A stretch of DNA of 64,000 nucleotides. Origin: Omphiscola glabra. Taxonomy: Eukaryota > Mollusca > Gastropoda > Lymnaeidae. The position numbers were made by a program, and so were the translations under genes. The stretch spans positions 6,050,329 to 6,114,328 of the forward strand of contig OZ024794.1 of the NCBI GenBank assembly GCA_964017045.1, read 5' to 3'. Within the stretch, counting starts at the first letter, position 1. Every line of letters begins with the position of its first letter. This document shows, piece after piece, positions 60,501 to 64,000 of this stretch. The notes beneath the pieces were generated by a model, which had not been told where the DNA came from, did not search any database, and saw only the letters and a list, made by a program, of their open reading frames with translations.

Positions 60501-61855
60501 TTCATTCCCAATACTAATTAGGAAACTATCGACTCAATCGTCTCATTCCCAATACTAAATTAGGAAACTATTGACTCAATCGTCTCATTCCCAATACTAA
60601 ATTAGGAAACTAGCGACTCAATCGTCTCATTCCCAATACTATATTAGGAAACTATCGACTCAATCGTTTCATTCCCAATACTAAATTAGGAAACTATCGA
60701 CTCAATCGTCTCATTCCCAATACTAAATTAGGAAACTATCGACTCAATCGTCTCATTCCCAATACTAATTAGGAAACTATCGACTCAATCATCTCATTCC
60801 CAATAATAAATTAGGAAACTATCGACACAATCGTCTCATTCCCAATACTAATTAGGAAACTATCGACTCAATAGTCTCATTCCCAATACTAAGTAGGAAA
60901 CTATCGACTCAATTATCTCATTCCCAATACTAAATTAGGAAACTATCGACTCAATCGTCTCATTCCCAATACTAAATTAGGAAACTATCGACTCAATAGT
61001 CTCATTCCCAATACTAATTAGGAAACTATCGACTCAATCATCTCATTCCTAATACTAAATTAGGAAACTATCGACTCAATTGTCTAAGTCAACGGGATGG
61101 TTTAAGGCTAAGGTGGGGAGAAAAAAATGCTGCCATTATAGTTCAACTATAGCCACAACTAACTAATAATGTCCAATGACCGACGAAGATGACAAATATT
61201 GATGTAGACACAAATTGACACGTTGATCTGGTCTAAGCTAGATCCTGGTGACACTGGGATGTTGATATCACGTGATGGATTACCTGCAAGGTGTTTGGAT
61301 GTTCGTTGTTTTTTTGTTTGTTCGTTGTTTTTTTTGTTTGTTTGTTGTTGTTTTTTTGGTACATCGGATTTGTGCAATTATTAATGAGATGAAATACAAG
61401 AACTAGAGAATCCTAGGAGGTGACAGTGACTATTGGATACTGGGGAGGAGTAGTGACTAGAGGATGATGGGAAGAAAAAGTGACTAGAGGAAGAAGTGCT
61501 GACTAGAGGATACTTGGAGGTATTATAGTTACTAGAGGATGCTGGGAAGTATTAATGACTAGTGGATACTGGAAATTAGTCATGACTAGTGGCTACTGGA
61601 AATTAGTAGCGACTATTATAGTGGACCCTGAGAAGTAGAAGGGACTAGAGGATGCTAGGAAGTAGAAATGACTAGAGGATACTGGAAAGAAGTAGTGACT
61701 AGAGGATGCTGGGACATGGCTACTCACGCTATGGCGTCTATCATGTCCAGTCCCATCTCCACGCAACACGCGGCGTGGTTAGCCCTAGCCTCGGGTAGAC
61801 CACTCACACAGTAGTAACAGTCGCCAAGAATCTTGATCCTCATACAGTTGTTTTG
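16154..61855 (-). CDS. Ca2+/calmodulin-type adenylyl cyclase (ADCY1/rutabaga class), 5'-partial, 19 exons
   Basis: Membrane enzyme making cAMP from ATP. Exons, 5' to 3' on the minus strand: 61728-61855, 47868-48026, 46295-46436, 36477-36671, 35190-35243, 33761-33835, 31130-31312, 29157-29237, 27282-27383, 26986-27072, 26294-26547, 24783-24903, 22073-22192, 21198-21344, 20306-20404, 19671-19788, 19418-19542, 18780-18988, 16154-18560. They join in one frame for 1,601 residues; introns are GT-AG. C1a occupies residues 1-143, C1b 144-312, M7-M12 about 313-510, C2 about 540-765, tail 766-1601. Catalytic residues kept, by family alignment: D12 (LGDCYYC), K630 (KIKTIGS), D708, N715 and R719 ([15 protein letters not shown]), and Lys in VKGKGDM. 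C1b resembles mammalian ADCY1 in its calmodulin-binding stretch. The first metal Asp, M1-M6 and the start codon lie past 64000. ADCY8 or another class is less likely. Exon 6 acceptor and exon 10 are the least certain joins. Confidence 0.93.
18780..18988 (-). CDS. Cyclase exon 18: end of C2
   Basis: Residues 731-800: [20 protein letters not shown], then [17 protein letters not shown] with the phosphate-contact Lys. After C2 the chain becomes Pro-rich ([10 protein letters not shown]). Acceptor acttcag/GTC, donor GCAG/gtcagt, phase 2. Confidence 0.96.
19285..19420. repeat. 32 bp array copying the exon 17 splice donor
   Basis: Unit ttacctgccagactgcgcag plus tgatagaccagc. On the coding strand each unit contains CTGGCAG/GTAAGCTGG-like donors; the real donor is at the exon edge, 19417/19418. 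Confidence 0.9.
19418..19542 (-). CDS. Cyclase exon 17: C2 catalytic core
   Basis: Residues 689-730: [20 protein letters not shown] and [17 protein letters not shown]708 (adenine), N715 and R719 (transition state) are kept. Acceptor cttgaag/GTA, donor ACAG/gtaagc. The donor is the first of a row of 32 bp repeats carrying the same donor-like sequence. Confidence 0.97.
19671..19788 (-). CDS. Cyclase exon 16: C2 middle
   Basis: Residues 650-689: [20 protein letters not shown], then [19 protein letters not shown]. Acceptor gtttccag/GTG, donor GTTG/gtaagt. Splits the Gly codon of RVGINVGP with exon 17. Confidence 0.95.
20306..20404 (-). CDS. Cyclase exon 15: C2, adenine-contact Lys
   Basis: Residues 617-649: [20 protein letters not shown] and [14 protein letters not shown]630 in KIKTIGS corresponds to the Lys that selects the adenine ring. 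Acceptor ttttttag/TTA, donor AAG/gtagga. 99 bp, phase 0. Confidence 0.96.
20566..20724 (+). mobile_element. LINE reverse-transcriptase relic
   Basis: Reads [16 protein letters not shown], then [20 protein letters not shown], typical of the segment after the YADD box in vertebrate-like LINE reverse transcriptases. About 50 codons only, in the intron between cyclase exons 14 and 15. Confidence 0.65.
21198..21344 (-). CDS. Cyclase exon 14: start of C2
   Basis: Residues 568-616: [20 protein letters not shown], then [18 protein letters not shown]2 has Ser in place of the metal Asp of C1a (FASI rather than FADI), as in all mammalian-type C2 domains. Acceptor ctgtcag/GAA, donor GAG/gtagtg. Confidence 0.96.
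21733..21878. repeat. Long inverted repeat (hairpin)
   Basis: 47 bp arms 21733-21779 and 21832-21878 are complementary at 45 of 47 positions, with a 52 bp loop containing gctgacaaaggctcttagcc. In the intron between exons 13 and 14. Probably a foldback element; a processed hairpin RNA is conceivable but unsupported. Confidence 0.8.
22073..22192 (-). CDS. Cyclase exon 13: signalling helix before C2
   Basis: Residues 528-567: [20 protein letters not shown] then [12 protein letters not shown], the coiled signalling helix and LLPxHVAxHF motif of class III cyclases. Acceptor gctttcag/GCA, donor ATG/gtaatt. 120 bp, phase 0. Confidence 0.94.
22193..24149. other. Intron between exons 12 and 13, nothing recognised
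   Basis: AT-rich, no coding frame or transposon end recognised. Confidence 0.5.
24150..24350. repeat. 32 bp array, about 6 copies
   Basis: Unit ttaaaaaactcttcttggaa plus ctctgccccatg, in the intron between exons 12 and 13. Confidence 0.9.
24783..24903 (-). CDS. Cyclase exon 12: M12 and entry to C2
   Basis: Residues 487-527: M12 ([20 protein letters not shown]), then [10 protein letters not shown], the conserved RLDFLW-type junction into C2. Acceptor aatccag/TGC, donor CAA/gtaagt. 121 bp. Confidence 0.93.
25491..26087 (+). mobile_element. 3' end of a CR1/L2-like LINE
   Basis: Frame-shifted remains of the C-terminal domain: [32 protein letters not shown], and LKTHLF in another frame. It ends in a hairpin-like 3' UTR (ctagccctaggctggggtacc) and a taa microsatellite tail. 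Lies in the intron between exons 11 and 12. Confidence 0.8.
26090..26310. repeat. catcttatct low-complexity and a 55 bp duplication over the exon 11 donor
   Basis: tttgtacatggttgtaacag followed by aacttactgggtaacatcatc occurs near 26208-26252 and 26268-26309; the second copy contains the real exon end. Confidence 0.85.
26294..26547 (-). CDS. Cyclase exon 11: extracellular loop, M10, M11
   Basis: Residues 403-487: Cys-rich loop ([10 protein letters not shown]), then M10 ([18 protein letters not shown]) and M11 ([20 protein letters not shown]). Acceptor catctaccag/CTG, donor CCCA/gtaagt. The last 14 exonic bases plus the donor are duplicated about 55 bp into the intron. Confidence 0.9.
26700..26935. 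repeat. 32 bp array, about 7 copies
   Basis: Unit ttagctctccattcttgtta plus actgatactaag, between exons 10 and 11. Confidence 0.88.
26986..27072 (-). CDS. Cyclase exon 10: membrane helix M9
   Basis: Residues 374-402. Too short to stand out as an ORF; found by looking for the missing M9. [20 protein letters not shown] resembles M9 of ADCY1. Acceptor cctgacag/TGC, donor CAG/gttaat (weak at +3). Phase 0 on both sides, 87 bp, fits exons 9 and 11. Confidence 0.72.
27282..27383 (-). CDS. Cyclase exon 9: membrane helix M8
   Basis: Residues 340-373: [20 protein letters not shown] and a further hydrophobic stretch ending STKLK. Acceptor ttctacag/GTG, donor AAA/gtaagt, phase 0 on both sides, 102 bp. 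Confidence 0.85.
27495..29005. mobile_element. Possible hAT-like element holding a minisatellite
   Basis: Left end cagaggtttttaactgg; right end inverted cagtagttttcaacctt; flanking 8-mers aattagac and atctagac match 6 of 8. Interior 28000-28930 is a segment repeated at 54490-55072. Borders are tentative. Confidence 0.45.
28204..28575. repeat. 33 bp minisatellite, about 11 copies, inside a dispersed element
   Basis: Unit cagctacttcgccaactatt plus tgcctgttcatct. Encodes an 11-residue repeat ([11 protein letters not shown]) on the minus strand only because 33 is divisible by three. Confidence 0.93.
29157..29237 (-). CDS. Cyclase exon 8: membrane helix M7
   Basis: Residues 313-339: [10 protein letters not shown], then a hydrophobic helix ([17 protein letters not shown]). 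Acceptor gcctccag/TAT, donor CAG/gtaggt, phase 0 on both sides, 81 bp. Confidence 0.85.
29280..29440. repeat. 39 bp tandem repeat, 4 copies
   Basis: Unit atctagcattagtatggatt plus cttaacatttattctattt, next to the exon 8 acceptor. Confidence 0.9.
29642..30895 (-). mobile_element. Merlin (IS1595-like) DNA transposon, 1,254 bp
   Basis: Starts GGTAATCTACCACTTGAGCG and ends with the inverted counterpart (GGTAATCTACCACTTCAGTG read inward). The inverted repeats stay similar for about 70 bp. Flanked by perfect 8 bp target duplications aacatttt at 29634-29641 and 30896-30903. GG-starting ends and 8 bp duplications are Merlin hallmarks. It sits in the cyclase intron between exons 7 and 8. Confidence 0.9.
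29875..30737 (-). pseudogene. Merlin transposase, frame-shifted
   Basis: N-terminal part at 30381-30737 has the zinc-finger-like [12 protein letters not shown] preceded by [10 protein letters not shown]. The middle (29970-30233) has [16 protein letters not shown]. After a frameshift come [16 protein letters not shown] and, near 29880-29950, [19 protein letters not shown], the usual end of ISXO2/Merlin transposases. At least two frame breaks, so inactive. Confidence 0.8.
31130..31312 (-). CDS. Cyclase exon 7: end of C1b
   Basis: Residues 252-312. [20 protein letters not shown] and the [15 protein letters not shown] stretch match the conserved segment just before M7 in ADCY1-type enzymes. Acceptor ttttttttatag/CCA gives phase 0 and joins exon 6; an inner acceptor at 31271 would break frame. 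Donor GGA/gtaagt. 183 bp. Confidence 0.88.
31453..32871. mobile_element. Non-autonomous hAT-like element, 1,419 bp, in the 28 bp array
   Basis: Inverted ends TAGAGACTGACTGAATG and TAGAGACCGACCGAAAG with perfect 8 bp target duplications ctttcaat at 31445-31452 and 32872-32879. Both ends are rich in cggtttcgg / cggccgaaag motifs. No transposase frame inside. Array repeats lie on both sides, so it landed in the minisatellite. Confidence 0.82.
33261..33371. mobile_element. 111 bp Merlin-type MITE in the 28 bp array
   Basis: Interrupts the 28 bp minisatellite. Ends read GGTTATTGCACGCTACTGGT and, from the other side, GGCTAATGTGCTGTTGTGGT (about 15 of 23 bases identical over the full ends). Flanked by caacatag at 33253-33260 and 33372-33379, an 8 bp repeat that is itself part of the array unit. 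Confidence 0.6.
33761..33835 (-). CDS. Cyclase exon 6: C1b linker
   Basis: Residues 227-251, ending [14 protein letters not shown]. Donor CAG/gtacga. I chose acceptor gtaag/CCA because it is the one that keeps phase 0; a better-looking ttgcag 24 bp downstream would break frame. Charged linker without a diagnostic motif. A MITE starts 65 bp upstream of this acceptor. Confidence 0.65.
33901..34625. mobile_element. MITE with CTATTCGGACCCGGTA ends, 725 bp
   Basis: Left end ctattcggacccggtatc; right end inverted ctattcggacccggtaac (17 of 18 identical). The motif recurs inside near 33985. No transposase frame and no clear target duplication, so superfamily is unknown. It starts 65 bp upstream of the exon 6 acceptor. 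Confidence 0.65.
35190..35243 (-). CDS. Cyclase exon 5: short C1b linker exon
   Basis: Residues 209-226, [18 protein letters not shown]. Acceptor cattgcag/GGT and donor TAT/gtaagt are both good, and phase 0 on both sides fits the neighbours. No family motif, so the call rests on splice sites and frame. Confidence 0.7.
35690..35850. repeat. About 63 bp direct duplication
   Basis: taattaccaaggccccctgc followed by agtcggtcgg occurs twice. Two copies only. Confidence 0.8.
35965..36160. repeat. 27 bp array with 54 bp higher order
   Basis: Unit gaattaggcaggaagtataa plus aagtctt; variants gaa/tat and caa/cat alternate. Confidence 0.9.
36284..36437. mobile_element. hAT MITE copy 4, 154 bp
   Basis: Reverse orientation, cattggttctcaaccttcct to the inverted cattggttctcaacctctgg. 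Perfect 8 bp duplications ccctagaa at 36276-36283 and 36438-36445. Ends 40 bp from the donor of cyclase exon 4. Confidence 0.85.
36477..36671 (-). CDS. Cyclase exon 4: C1b calmodulin-binding region
   Basis: Residues 144-208. The stretch [20 protein letters not shown] aligns with the ADCY1 C1b segment known to bind Ca2+/calmodulin: basic and hydrophobic, followed by AEIPFS. Acceptor cttctgacag/CAA, donor ATG/gtcagt. Symmetric phase 0, 195 bp. Confidence 0.92.
37250..38395. repeat. Degenerate 17 bp and 22-23 bp arrays
   Basis: 37250-37410 repeats gcatgtaattttaagt; 37690-38395 repeats ggtggaagtaagggtagatt with variable spacing. Confidence 0.8.
38548..39905. repeat. 17 bp minisatellite, about 80 copies
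   Basis: Unit ctattgctagagattgt with a gcaagaga variant interspersed. 17 is not a multiple of 3, yet no stop arises in some frames, hence long ORFs. Confidence 0.95.
40277..41370. repeat. 60-61 bp array, about 18 copies
   Basis: Unit gcagcccataccaagcctct, then aaactatgatctctgtcgac, then ttggaaatcaatgtgttaatt. Two subtypes (tttcgtcttgg, tgtcgacttgg) are mixed. Confidence 0.94.
41482..41673. mobile_element. hAT-type MITE, 192 bp (CAGNGGCGTAGC family)
   Basis: Left end cagaggcgtagctagaggg, right end inverted cagaggcctagctgagggt. Perfect 8 bp duplications gtctactc at 41474-41481 and 41674-41681. Internal ggcgcccggggac and ggggcccagtg segments. Confidence 0.85.
42440..42640. repeat. 23 bp array, about 8 copies
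   Basis: Unit gtgagggagctttctggctg tgg. Confidence 0.9.
42955..43260. repeat. 43 bp array, about 7 copies
   Basis: Unit begins tttatctagttggcagctag. Confidence 0.9.
43380..44400. other. Less repetitive, less AT-rich intronic stretch with CRE octamers
   Basis: Between exons 3 and 4. Perfect TGACGTCA at 44170-44177 and 44344-44351, a TGACGTAA at 44371 and cgacgtcac near 43589. No ORF. Confidence 0.4.
44500..45190. repeat. 20 bp array
   Basis: Unit aggtataggacttggatccc, diverged. Confidence 0.9.
45540..45860. repeat. 18 bp array
   Basis: Unit atcccaggggatgatgct, increasingly diverged to the right. Confidence 0.85.
45940..46294. repeat. About 38 bp array copying the exon 3 splice donor
   Basis: Unit ttcaagctgtcttaccttag, then gatgaatagataaatag. 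Coding-strand CCTAAG/GTAAGACAG occurs about nine times, ending at the real donor GGAAG/GTAAGCCAG. Confidence 0.92.
46295..46436 (-). CDS. Cyclase exon 3: end of C1a
   Basis: Residues 96-143: [20 protein letters not shown], then [20 protein letters not shown], the usual C1a terminus. Acceptor cttctgtag/GCG, donor GGAAG/gtaagc. The donor sits at the edge of a roughly 38 bp tandem array that repeats a consensus donor about nine times in the intron. Confidence 0.94.
46460..47200. repeat. 52 bp array, about 14 copies
   Basis: Unit begins tttatttctaacttcatcac, with a tttttgtctaac subtype alternating irregularly. Lies in the intron between exons 2 and 3. Confidence 0.94.
47320..47860. repeat. 18-23 bp array (tactttctaacatggtca)
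   Basis: Unit length varies through optional tcaag or tcacc segments. Abuts exon 2 without copying its donor. Confidence 0.88.
47868..48026 (-). CDS. Cyclase exon 2: C1a core
   Basis: Residues 43-96. Contains [18 protein letters not shown] and [19 protein letters not shown], diagnostic of mammalian-type C1a. Acceptor ccactccag/GAG, donor GG/gtaagt, phase 2 to phase 2, 159 bp. A perfect TGACGTCA octamer at 47905-47912 is coding here. Confidence 0.95.
48497..49165 (+). CDS. Unidentified ORF, 222 codons
   Basis: Open frame in a stretch less AT-rich than its surroundings, inside the large cyclase intron and on the opposite strand. The translation has a Cys-rich middle and SGRPVPAKS / SGRPVTVLI repeats, but I recognise no domain. 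The start shares a phrase (tatagttcaggggcgtg) with 62421-62437, suggesting a dispersed repeat. Could be a transposon fragment or chance. Confidence 0.2.
   Translation: MCFREPMLLFFYRPGVAFKGKWVASFGILHQAVISQYMALYVCVHSVCIVTISKSKDVAYKRHLVDMAHKRGSSLKDVADRFRESFTKMTLCHMDMLSSVTKCHSCASVLCKVERTSGRPVPAKSFVLSAASADYLSGRPVTVLIENHARALQKLLHSPQESLGRRSLKVNRCNTSARRWFVPNTALGNALHLLKETFFYNNCPTYLPFHGLKNPTARARQC
49190..50008. repeat. 53 bp dimeric minisatellite
   Basis: Unit gttttggctggaattcagta, ctgttagttttggtttgagt, ttcagaactgtta. Continues at 52021-52080 beyond the LINE. Confidence 0.94.
50013..52020 (-). mobile_element. Degenerate jockey-like LINE inserted in a 53 bp minisatellite
   Basis: Minus-strand reverse transcriptase in broken frames. 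51723-51992 carries [20 protein letters not shown]. 51127-51711 carries [45 protein letters not shown] and the catalytic FADDTAVY. 50402-50650 carries [10 protein letters not shown] and the C-terminal domain; 50131-50481 the end ([12 protein letters not shown]). Halves of the 53 bp array flank it at 49190-50008 and 52021-52080. Frameshifts, stops and a roughly 0.4 kb insert make it inactive. Confidence 0.88.
50740..51120. mobile_element. Insert inside the LINE, possible SINE
   Basis: The LINE frame breaks after CQTLSVTE (near 51130) and resumes around [11 protein letters not shown] (near 50690), where the family normally has only a few tens of residues. The insert contains a B-box-like ggggtgcgatttcc near 50838. 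Ends are approximate and I saw no clear target duplication. Confidence 0.4.
52690..53330. repeat. 29 bp minisatellite, about 22 copies
   Basis: Unit catttcccaaatatacatgt ctaattaat. Confidence 0.94.
53360..53635. repeat. 25 bp array, about 11 copies
   Basis: Unit catgaatcaaaacttcatta agtta. Confidence 0.93.
53745..54400. repeat. 41 bp minisatellite, about 16 copies
   Basis: Unit gacccttgtggggactgtga, then caaggaaagactgaagtagac. Minus-strand frames are repeat artefacts. Confidence 0.94.
54490..55072. repeat. Second copy of the dispersed element at 28000-28930
   Basis: Shares, in the same order and orientation, ctacagggctg, gatcatgattacaag, gcagccctgagaaagct, cagctacttcgc, gaggtggaaacccac, gggcgtcc, the ggtcgacc/gacgtc block and gagggcattaggag. 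Here the 33 bp segment that is amplified in the first copy is single. Confidence 0.75.
55600..55830. repeat. 41 bp array, 5-6 copies
   Basis: Unit begins ccagcatttagatcaaattt. Confidence 0.9.
55921..56060. mobile_element. One end of a related hAT-like element
   Basis: cagtggtcggcaaactcatc and the following aatcaaaagaacc match the right end of the element at 14342-14845. I could not find the partner end. Confidence 0.5.
56150..56460. repeat. About 39 bp array
   Basis: Unit gtcatcatgggcaattatgt, then ttaaagttgtcatgtgtat. Confidence 0.85.
56545..57075. repeat. 59 bp minisatellite, 9 copies
   Basis: Unit begins ctaacactaagcagtcgtaa. Confidence 0.93.
57590..58000. repeat. 20 bp arrays
   Basis: 57590-57910 repeats tgaatgatgggtgtagagat; 57910-58000 repeats gatgtacgaaccaaatgaca. 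A hAT-like end, cagtggttctcaaagtgggt, lies just before at 57562. Confidence 0.88.
58440..61085. repeat. 42 bp minisatellite, about 63 copies, 1,126 bp higher-order duplication
   Basis: Unit ctcaatcgtctcattcccaa, then tactaaattaggaaactatcga. A marked variant run (cattcacaatactaaaaaaa) at about 59336 recurs at about 60461. Confidence 0.95.
61400..61720. repeat. Degenerate gactagaggatgctgggaag repeats
   Basis: Diverged copies of about 25-35 bp next to the exon 1 donor, without copying it. Confidence 0.75.
61728..61855 (-). CDS. Cyclase exon 1 of window: C1a, second metal Asp
   Basis: Residues 1-43. It carries [20 protein letters not shown], the C1a segment whose Asp binds the second catalytic metal, then [14 protein letters not shown]. 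Acceptor TATTACAG/CAAAAC, donor GC/gtgagt, ends in phase 2 and joins exon 2 to give IASVCDQTG. The acceptor lies inside a tandem repeat that copies it several times upstream. Confidence 0.93.
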
Positions 61856-62030
61856 CTGTAATACAAAGTCGTAAAGGATTCAGTATTTTGCTGTAATATA
61901 AAGTCGTAAAGGATTCAATCTTTTGCTGTAATACAAAGTCATATAGTATTCAACATTTTGCTGTAAACTGTAATACAAAGTCATATAGCTTTCAATCATT
62001 TGCTGTAATACAAAGTCATATAGTATACCA
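61850..62030. repeat. 35 bp array copying the exon 1 splice acceptor
   Basis: ttttgctgtaatacaaagtc recurs with its ctg at 61856 (real acceptor), 61891, 61926, 61961 and 62003. Coding strand: TATTACAG/CAAAA each time. Confidence 0.9.
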
Positions 62031-62984
62031 CGTTTCGCTCTAAGGTACGGCCAGACACAGCTAAGTAATTATATCCACCAATTAATGGACGACCAGATAT
62101 CGCTAAGTAATTTTAATGAGCTTTTAATGGACGAACATAGACTGCCAGGTATTTCTAGTGTGTTATTAATGGACGGCCTGATAATTCTAAATTACTAAAT
62201 AATTCTAGTGACCAATTGATGGACGGCCAGACACTTCTGCTTCTTCAGTCGCCTGATTGGCCCACTTCCCGTCAAGCTATCAAGCTGAAACTTTGATCAT
62301 CAAAATTCCCGTTAACTGCTCTGAGGTTCTTATATTTTCTTCTGTTTGTTTTTTTTTCTGAAATAGTTGGTGAAATAAAACTGCGGTGTAAAAGCGGGTG
62401 GGTCATTAGAATATTAATATAGTTCAGGGGCGTGGAAAAAATTGTGGTTGCGGGGCGTGGAGGGGGTGAGCACTAATTGGGATTCTTATCAAGTGCGCTT
62501 CTGGTAATCATATTTTGTCAAATTTTCAGCCCCACCCCCTATTACTCGATTTTACATTTTATAAAGGATTTATTCGAAAAACATTTTTTTCAAGGGATGT
62601 TTAATCATATCTTTAAAGAAATATTCGCGAAATGGTTTAGCCAAACTGTGAAAACTAAAATTCATTGAGGCTGAAATATTTTCACATCCAATTCTTGGTG
62701 ATAAGCTAAAACCATCTAAGAGGTTCTGTTACAAGTGTATGCAGTATGTGAAGTGGAAACACTATTTTCAACGTGTTCGCCTTGCCCAATCCTAGTACCG
62801 TGGTCCATTTAATACAATAGCCGTGTACTTAAGCCATCCTCGGAGTTTCCCAAGTGTCTAATTGAAATCTACAACACTGCAATCTACAAAACTACAATCT
62901 ACGACACTACAAAGAAATATTGAAGCTTTGTGTACAGTTACATACGTAACCATAAAATAGACGATAAAATAGCTGTCAAATAGC

Positions 62985-63470
62985 CTGTCAAATGGCCTGT
63001 CTAATAGCCTGTCAAATAGTCTGCCAAATAGATTGTCAAATAGCCTGTCAAATAGTCTGTGAAATAGTCTGTCAAATAGTCTATCAAATAGCATGTGAAA
63101 GAGCCCGTCAAATAGCCTGTCAAATAGCCTGTGAACAGTGGCGTAGCGAGCTTAACTCGCGCCCGGGGCACAATACCTTTTTAGCGCCCCCCAATACCTT
63201 TTTAGCGCCCCCCCTATTCGAAAACCATACAATATTATAGTAAAATATACCATTTGGCGCCCCTTTGTGAGTAGCGCCCGGGGCATGATGCCCCCCTTGC
63301 CCTCCCTCACTACACCACTGCCTGTGAAAGAGCCCGTCAAATAGCCTGTCAAGTAGCCTGTGAAATAGTCTGTCAAATAGCCTGTCAAATAGCCTGTCAA
63401 ATAGCCTGTCAAATAGTCTGTCAAATAGCCTGTCAAATAGCCTGTCAAATAGCCTGTCAAATAGCCTGTC
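62985..63470. repeat. 12 bp array (tcaaatagcctg)
   Basis: Split by the MITE at 63136-63320. The minus-strand DRLF and TGYL peptide repeats are artefacts. Confidence 0.93.
63136..63320. mobile_element. hAT-type MITE, 185 bp, inside a 12 bp array
   Basis: Same family as 41482-41673: left cagtggcgtagcgagctta, right inverted cagtggtgtagtgagggag. Perfect 8 bp duplications cctgtgaa at 63128-63135 and 63321-63328. It splits the tcaaatagcctg array. Confidence 0.85.
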
Positions 63471-63639
63471 AAATGCCACCCTGTGACATCTACCGCAGTG
63501 GTTTTAGTTGTGGTGTTGTTTTACTTGCTCATTTTTTCCAACGTATTTCTATGAACTGGATCTGAATAAAAATGTATTTATAGGGAGTCCTTTGGCCCAA
63601 TATGGGAGTCCAATGACCCAAAATGAGACCCAATCCGTT

Positions 63640-64000
63640 ACGCCTTCATTGGTCAACATTTCAATTAGGCTGACCCTTGAAGTCAGAGGTCAACATTTCA
63701 ATTAGGCTGACCCTTGAAGTCAGAGGTCAACATTTCAATTAGACAGACCCTTGAAGTCAGAGGTCAACATTTCAATTAGACAGACCCTTGAAGTCAGAGG
63801 TCAACATTTCAATTAGACAGACCCTTGAAGTCAGAGGTCAACATTTCAATTAGACAGACCCTTGAAGTCAGAGGTCAACATTTCAATTAGACAGACCCTT
63901 GAAGTCAGAGGTCAACATTTCATTTAGACTGACCCTTGAAGTCAGAGGTCAACATTTCATTTAGACTGACCCTTGAAGTCAGAGGTCAACATTTCAATTA
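63640..64000. repeat. 37 bp array running off the right edge
   Basis: Unit ttcaattagacagacccttg aagtcagaggtcaacat. Confidence 0.93.

Noticed and set aside
62858..63479. DRLF / TGYL peptide repeats resembling leucine-rich or zipper proteins
   Set aside because: 12 bp array read in frame; interrupted by a MITE.

Overview
The window looks like nuclear DNA of an animal with large introns, AT-rich and crowded with repeats. Gene content (a Ca2+/calmodulin-type adenylyl cyclase with metazoan exon structure and an orphan 7TM receptor) and the transposon mix (Merlin, hAT-type MITEs, mariner-type MITE, jockey/CR1/L2-like LINEs) fit a lophotrochozoan, most likely a gastropod mollusc. That taxonomic call is inference.

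One gene dominates. On the minus strand, 61855 down to 16154, I could assemble 19 exons whose phases all agree. They encode 1,601 residues of an ADCY1/rutabaga-class adenylyl cyclase, from the middle of catalytic domain C1a to the stop codon. The order is C1a, C1b with the calmodulin-binding region, membrane helices M7-M12, C2, then an 800-residue Ser/Pro-rich tail ending in a class I PDZ-type ligand (TEV-COOH). The 5' end (N-terminus, M1-M6, first C1a metal Asp) lies beyond position 64000. Downstream on the same strand, 3767-5374 is an intronless class A GPCR of 535 residues with a very long third intracellular loop.

Layout: 1-3130 tandem arrays; 3767-5374 GPCR; 5400-16150 intergenic with MITEs, a LINE 3' end and more arrays; 16154-31312 the compact 3' part of the cyclase gene (C2, M7-M12, part of C1b); 31400-34630 a minisatellite with two transposons nested in it and a further MITE; 33761-36671 C1b exons; 36700-46290 a giant intron made mostly of minisatellites; 46295-48026 two C1a exons; 48030-61727 another giant intron with a LINE inside a minisatellite and a 2.6 kb array; 61728-61855 the most 5' exon visible; 61856-64000 intron.

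About 20 kb of the 64 kb is tandem repeat (my own sum of interval lengths), in about 40 arrays with units of 12-61 bp. Most ORFs in these arrays are artefacts of the repeat period.

The most unusual signal is that at four cyclase exons the tandem repeat copies the splice site itself: the acceptor of exon 1 and the donors of exons 3, 11 and 17. Rows of near-identical decoy splice sites therefore sit next to the real ones. Other notable structures are a minisatellite born from one 33 bp segment of a dispersed element (a second copy carries the single-copy state), a Merlin transposon with intact ends and 8 bp target duplications, and nested insertions in minisatellites datable by their target-site duplications.
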